DNA of 46,587 nt from Megamonas hypermegale (GTDB lineage: Bacteria; Bacillota; Negativicutes; Selenomonadales; Selenomonadaceae): the NCBI GenBank assembly GCA_002314325.1, contig DCFC01000006.1, positions 1 to 46,587 of the forward strand, in the 5' to 3' direction. A program made the position numbers and the translations under genes. Under the pieces are notes generated by a model. It ran no database searches. It was given only the letters and a program-made list of their open reading frames with translations, and was not told the DNA's origin. Below are positions 42,491 to 46,587 of the stretch, piece after piece (the stretch's first letter is position 1; each line of letters begins with the position of its first letter).

Positions 42491-43465
42491 TTACTTCTTT
42501 ATTTTTTTCCAACAAAATTCATATAAATGCTCATTTATATATAACAAAATAATTGCCACTTTGTCTCTAATAGGCACTGAAAAATTTAGTAAAATTTTAT
42601 ATCCATTTCTTTTTATAAATGATATTATTTCCTTTTTTTCTTTTTTATAATTTACTACATTTATCATTTGATTTAATGTACTAAATCTAGCATATATTCT
42701 TCTTCTTAAAACAGATTTTTCTAACTCTGGAAAAATACTCAATACGTCTTCTCCCATTCTATCTGTCATTTCTAATAAATCTAACTTTCTTATCGAAAAA
42801 TTTCCAGTAACTATTGAATTACTTCTTACATAATAATTATATTTACTCTTATATCCACAAGCTATAAACTTACTTTTTAAAAAGAATTTATATGTAGTTC
42901 CTATGTCTTCAAACAGTTTTCCTTTTGGATATTTTATATCATTAAATAACGAGCTATGATATAGTTTTGCCCATGCTGAAGTATCTACATCTTTATGATA
43001 TAACATTTTTTCTATACACTTTTTAGCAGATAATATTTCTTCTTTGTTATCTCCTAAAGATTTTATAAACCTCCCTTCATAGAACACTACATTATGACTG
43101 CAAATTGCCATTTTGGTATTATATCTTTTTATTAGTTGAAGAAGATATTCTATCATATCTTTTTCTACACTATCATCTGAATCAATAAAAGTTATATAAT
43201 CACCGGTTGAAATATCAATTCCTACATTTCTAGCATCAGATAATCCCCCATTATCTTTATGAATAACTCTTACTCTTTCATCAATTTCTTTATATTTATC
43301 ACAAATTATTGATGATTTATCTATCGAACCATCATCTACCAATATTATTTCTAAATTACTATAAGTTTGACCTAAAATAGATTTCATACATCTATCTAAA
43401 TATTTTTCCACATTATATACAGGAATAATTACACTTACTAAAACATGATTAAAGTTTTTTATCAT
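42491..43465 (-). CDS. Glycosyltransferase family 2
   Basis: The protein of about 324 residues has the GT-A motifs VSVIIPVYNVEKYLDRCMKS, EIILVDDGSID and the metal-binding FIDSDD. The start is ATG at 43465, with AGGAGA about 17 nt upstream, a long spacing, so the exact start is uncertain; upstream in-frame residues to 43540 overlap the DUF4422 gene. It probably transfers a sugar to the lipid-linked intermediate. Confidence 0.85.
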   Translation of the reverse strand: MIKNFNHVLVSVIIPVYNVEKYLDRCMKSILGQTYSNLEIILVDDGSIDKSSIICDKYKEIDERVRVIHKDNGGLSDARNVGIDISTGDYITFIDSDDSVEKDMIEYLLQLIKRYNTKMAICSHNVVFYEGRFIKSLGDNKEEILSAKKCIEKMLYHKDVDTSAWAKLYHSSLFNDIKYPKGKLFEDIGTTYKFFLKSKFIACGYKSKYNYYVRSNSIVTGNFSIRKLDLLEMTDRMGEDVLSIFPELEKSVLRRRIYARFSTLNQMINVVNYKKEKKEIISFIKRNGYKILLNFSVPIRDKVAIILLYINEHLYEFCWKKIKK

Positions 43466-44228
43466 TATTATTCTTATACTTTCTCCTGATAAAGTTATAT
43501 ATCTTTTTCTTCCAATTAATCTTTTCCAAAAAAACAACATTTATTGTTTTAACATTCAAATCTTGTTTTTCTAACCAAACATTGAATAATCTTTCACTCA
43601 AAAAACCGAATACCCGTGCATTATATTTATCATAACTTGAAATATCTATTCTTTTTTCCAATGTGAATAAGATATCAAACAGCCACGTACAGTATTTATC
43701 AAATAAGAACTTATTCATCACAAACATATTGTAGATATACAGTTTTCTACTGTTCATTACTTTTTCAAATGCTTCAATATATGATGGATACTGCTGTCTT
43801 ATTATATTTTCTACTTCATCTAAATCCCGTTTGTTATGTGCATGTTCATACTGACTGCGTACAGTTTCGATATAATAATTGCGTTTCTTCGGCAAAATTA
43901 CATCATATTGCTGTAATAGCTGTTCATAATCTTGCTTTTTCAAAATAGACTGCTTCTTATCTTCCAAACAATTACTCTTTGCCTTATGAGCAAAATATCG
44001 GCGATAATGACATAATCCTATATATTCACAATCCAGATTTTTCCAAGCCCAGTACAAACCTGTAAGCTCACAATAGTTAGGATTTTTAACGGATATATTA
44101 TCTCCCGTATTATCGCCTGTATAACCTAAATCATCTTTTCCCTCTCTGCCCACATGTATCGGCAAATACACTTCATCAACAGGCATCCAGTATTTTTTAT
44201 GTGTTGCTACAAGAATTTTTATATTCAA
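43449..44228 (-). CDS. DUF4422 family putative glycosyltransferase
   Basis: This 259-residue protein has the DUF4422 layout, with an early ILVATHKKYWMP strand, an NPNYCELTGLYWAWKN segment and YIGLCHYRRYF, common in capsule loci and presumed to be glycosyltransferases. It overlaps glf by 4 bp, and the next glycosyltransferase gene overlaps its end by 17 bp. Confidence 0.75.
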   Translation of the reverse strand: MNIKILVATHKKYWMPVDEVYLPIHVGREGKDDLGYTGDNTGDNISVKNPNYCELTGLYWAWKNLDCEYIGLCHYRRYFAHKAKSNCLEDKKQSILKKQDYEQLLQQYDVILPKKRNYYIETVRSQYEHAHNKRDLDEVENIIRQQYPSYIEAFEKVMNSRKLYIYNMFVMNKFLFDKYCTWLFDILFTLEKRIDISSYDKYNARVFGFLSERLFNVWLEKQDLNVKTINVVFLEKINWKKKIYNFIRRKYKNNNDKKL

Positions 44229-45328
44229 TCTGTATCCAATTCCTTTTTCACTAAGTCCAAAGCACTCTCTATCGTTTTATCCATATCATAATATTTATAT
44301 TCACCCAGACGGCCGCCAAAAATCACATTCTTTTCCTGCTGTGCCAGCTCTAAATATTTCTGATACAGCTTCTGATTTTTTTCATCATTTACCGGATAAT
44401 ACGCCTCTTCACCTGGCTGCCAATCTGCGGGATATTCTTTTGTTACATACGTTACCGGCTGCGTACCAAATTCAAAATGCTTATGTTCAATTACACGCGT
44501 ATATGGAACATCTCCGGCTGTAAAATTCATCACGGCTACGCCCTGATAATTTTCCTGCTCCAGTTTCTCCGTTTCAAAACAAAGGCCTCTGTATTCCAGC
44601 TGACCGAATTTATAATCAAAGAAACTGTCGATTGCACCTGTAAATATAATTCTTTCCGCTACATTTTGATATTTGTCCTTTTGCTTTACAAAATCAGCAT
44701 TAAGTTCTACATCACAATCTGCCAGCAATTTTTCAATGATTTGGTTATATCCGCCAATCGGTATTCCCTGATAACGCGCATTGAAATAATTGTTATCATA
44801 CGTATAACGCACCGGCAGTCTTTTGATGATAAAAGCCGGTAAATCACTGCAATCTCTGCCCCACTGTTTTTCGGTATAACCTTTTATCAATTTTGTATAA
44901 ATATCTGTACCGACCAGACTGATTGCCTGTTCTTCCAGATTTTTCGGCTCGCCTTTTACAATCTTTCTCTGTTCTTCAATTATCGCTTTTGCTTCCTGCG
45001 GTGTTGATATATTCCACATCTTACTGAACGTATTCATATTGAACGGCAAATTATAAATCTCACCGTGATAATTAGCAACAGGACTGTTGATATAATTATT
45101 AAATTCAACAAACTGATTTACATATCCCCAAACTTTTTTATTATTCGTATGAAAAATATGCGCGCCGTATTTGTGAATGTTGATACCTTCTTTATTTTTA
45201 CAGTAAACATTACCGCCGACATGGTTTCTCTTGTCTATAACAAGACATTTTTTCTTTCTCTTAGCAGCTTCATAGGCAAAAATACTGCCGAATAAACCGC
45301 TGCCTACTATCAAATAATCGTATTTCAT
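44225..45328 (-). CDS. glf: UDP-galactopyranose mutase
   Basis: Glf interconverts UDP-galactopyranose and UDP-galactofuranose with reduced FAD. The 367-residue protein shows the Rossmann FAD motif GSGLFGSIFAYEA, RNHVGGNVYC, a conserved HIFHT and the later KGYTEKQWGRDCSDLP segment of the substrate lid. Composition is less A+T-rich than the genes downstream of it. It supports galactofuranose in the polysaccharide. Confidence 0.95.
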   Translation of the reverse strand: MKYDYLIVGSGLFGSIFAYEAAKRKKKCLVIDKRNHVGGNVYCKNKEGINIHKYGAHIFHTNNKKVWGYVNQFVEFNNYINSPVANYHGEIYNLPFNMNTFSKMWNISTPQEAKAIIEEQRKIVKGEPKNLEEQAISLVGTDIYTKLIKGYTEKQWGRDCSDLPAFIIKRLPVRYTYDNNYFNARYQGIPIGGYNQIIEKLLADCDVELNADFVKQKDKYQNVAERIIFTGAIDSFFDYKFGQLEYRGLCFETEKLEQENYQGVAVMNFTAGDVPYTRVIEHKHFEFGTQPVTYVTKEYPADWQPGEEAYYPVNDEKNQKLYQKYLELAQQEKNVIFGGRLGEYKYYDMDKTIESALDLVKKELDTD

Positions 45329-45341
45329 AATCTACCGCCTT

Positions 45342-46587
45342 TTAATACGCTCCTTTTTTCGCCAATACAGCCTTCAACGTCTTCCAAAGTATAGTAATAT
45401 CCAGCCATACTGACCAATTTCTTACATACCAGCTGTCGAGCTGCACTCGTTCTTCATAACTTATATCATTCCTGCCGCTGCACTGCCAGATGCCGGCAAT
45501 GCCCGGTTTTACCATTAAATAATCATCTATATGACTGCCGTATTTTTTTATTTCATCCTGTATAATCGGTCTTGGACCGACAAGGCTCATCTCACCTTTT
45601 AGTACATTGAAAATCTGCGGCAGTTCATCAAGACTTGTCCGTCTTAAAAACGCACCAGATTTTGTAATGCGCGGGTCGTTTTTCAGTTTAAAATCTCTTT
45701 CCCACTCTTCTCTCGCCTGCGGGTCATTTTGCAAAAGCTCATCCAGTTTTTCTTTGGCATCAACGCACATGGAACGGAATTTATAGCACGGAAACATTTT
45801 GCCGTCTTTGCCCACGCGCATATGCTTGAAGATAACCGGCCCCGGCGAGTCTTTGTAAATCCATACGGCAATACAGATTAACAGCGGCGAAATGCAGATT
45901 GTACCGACGATCGTTAAAACCATATCGAATACATATTTGATAAATCGGTTGCGCCGATTGGCCAGGTTATTCTTTATCGTCAACAGTACGATATTTTCTA
46001 TCGGCAGTTTGTTTATTTCCAGATTGGCAATCGGTATATTGATTAAATTCGGCGTGAATACGATATTTTTCACAAGCGGCTGAATATCTGTCACTATTTT
46101 CGCCATTTTATTCGTGCTGGCAGAGGAAATTATCACGCTTTTCACTTTCGTTTTCTCGATAACCTGTTTCGTCTTTGCCATATCTTTCTCGTAGTTATCC
46201 GTAAAAGTGCCGTCGATAATATCCACCACTCTCACGCCGAAACAGTTGTTATGCTTTAAATAATCAATAATCGTCTGCGTCGTTTTATTGGCACCGATAA
46301 ACAAAACGGGTTCTTTCAAAATATCCAATTTGTTAAATACTGCCACCAATATTTGATGTATGATACAAATCAGAATAAACGACATGATAAAAAACGTTAT
46401 GACGAAAAACCGCGATACGTCGTTTATGCTGTGAATTAAATACAGGATGAATATTGTCGCCACCGCCGCATAAAATGTAGCGCAAAGCGTGTTTTTTATT
46501 ATCTCGAAAAACGGCACCATGCGCCGATGTGCGCCGGTGTAAAACAGGAAAAATATAAACACGGCCGGTATCCAGATGTAAAAATAC
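45342..46587 (-). CDS. Undecaprenyl-phosphate sugar phosphotransferase (WbaP-like), 5' end cut
   Basis: The frame stays open to the window edge (the last visible start, GTG at 46562, is preceded by in-frame codons YFYIWIPAV), so the N-terminus lies beyond. The C-terminal half is the bacterial sugar transferase domain: KFRSMCVDAKEKL, RRTSLDELPQIFNVLKGEMSLVGPRP, and a last YEERVQLDSWYVRNWS. It attaches the first sugar-1-phosphate (often galactose) to undecaprenyl phosphate and starts the repeat unit. Confidence 0.85.
   Translation of the reverse strand, partial: YFYIWIPAVFIFFLFYTGAHRRMVPFFEIIKNTLCATFYAAVATIFILYLIHSINDVSRFFVITFFIMSFILICIIHQILVAVFNKLDILKEPVLFIGANKTTQTIIDYLKHNNCFGVRVVDIIDGTFTDNYEKDMAKTKQVIEKTKVKSVIISSASTNKMAKIVTDIQPLVKNIVFTPNLINIPIANLEINKLPIENIVLLTIKNNLANRRNRFIKYVFDMVLTIVGTICISPLLICIAVWIYKDSPGPVIFKHMRVGKDGKMFPCYKFRSMCVDAKEKLDELLQNDPQAREEWERDFKLKNDPRITKSGAFLRRTSLDELPQIFNVLKGEMSLVGPRPIIQDEIKKYGSHIDDYLMVKPGIAGIWQCSGRNDISYEERVQLDSWYVRNWSVWLDITILWKTLKAVLAKKGAY

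Noticed and set aside
42491..43540. Longer N-terminus of the family 2 glycosyltransferase
   Set aside because: The upstream residues overlap the DUF4422 gene and do not look like a glycosyltransferase start; the VSVIIPVYN motif should be near the N-terminus.

Overview
The window looks like a chromosomal segment of a diderm Firmicute (Negativicutes, Selenomonadales; a Megamonas-like gut anaerobe is my best guess, not proven). Genes have strong Shine-Dalgarno sites, frequent TTG and GTG starts and Firmicute-type intrinsic terminators, yet one encodes a signal-peptide beta-barrel porin with a C-terminal phenylalanine, which implies an outer membrane. Tat and Sec exported proteins, cobalamin riboswitches and fermentative or biosynthetic housekeeping genes fit that picture.

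Layout. 0-10.5 kb is housekeeping: a methylenetetrahydrofolate reductase-like protein, endonuclease IV (nfo) with ThiT, an MFS exporter, a DUF169 protein, a dapB-asd lysine/threonine unit behind a clear promoter, and recG with a TVP38-type membrane protein. 10.5-16.6 kb holds a stalk-domain secreted protein, a Tat-exported HD-domain protein, and a porin-MATE-TetR unit, interspersed with copies of a small inverted-repeat element. 16.6-22.2 kb is a five-gene Opp/Nik-type ABC importer behind a cobalamin riboswitch. 22.4-26.0 kb has a secreted BamE-fold-like protein, an orphan soluble ABC ATPase, a HypB/UreG-like GTPase and panC-panD. A tRNA-Thr(CGT) follows. 26.7-30.5 kb (plus strand) has a LysR regulator, a HAD phosphatase, an iron alcohol dehydrogenase and a radical SAM protein; then thioredoxin (minus), a second cobalamin riboswitch with no obvious target gene, an FGGY sugar kinase, and a YhcH-ROK kinase pair. 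tmRNA lies at 35.1-35.5 kb. 36.3 kb to the right edge is a polysaccharide locus read leftwards: sugar-1-phosphate transferase (cut by the window), UDP-galactopyranose mutase, DUF4422 protein, three glycosyltransferases including a probable galactofuranosyltransferase, Wzx flippase, Wzy polymerase and an acyltransferase. Its distal part is visibly more A+T-rich than the rest.

The most striking find is a type III toxin-antitoxin system (CptIN family) between tmRNA and the polysaccharide locus: a promoter, two 50-bp tandem repeats each able to form an H-type pseudoknot, an intrinsic terminator, then a CptN-like toxin gene. The second is a family of ~127-bp non-coding mobile elements (MITE-like) with 10-12 bp target duplications, including one copy nested inside another and one inserted into the loop of a terminator. 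The third is the promoter-riboswitch-terminator-terminator unit at 31.0-31.5 kb, which appears to make a B12-controlled non-coding RNA or to have lost its gene.
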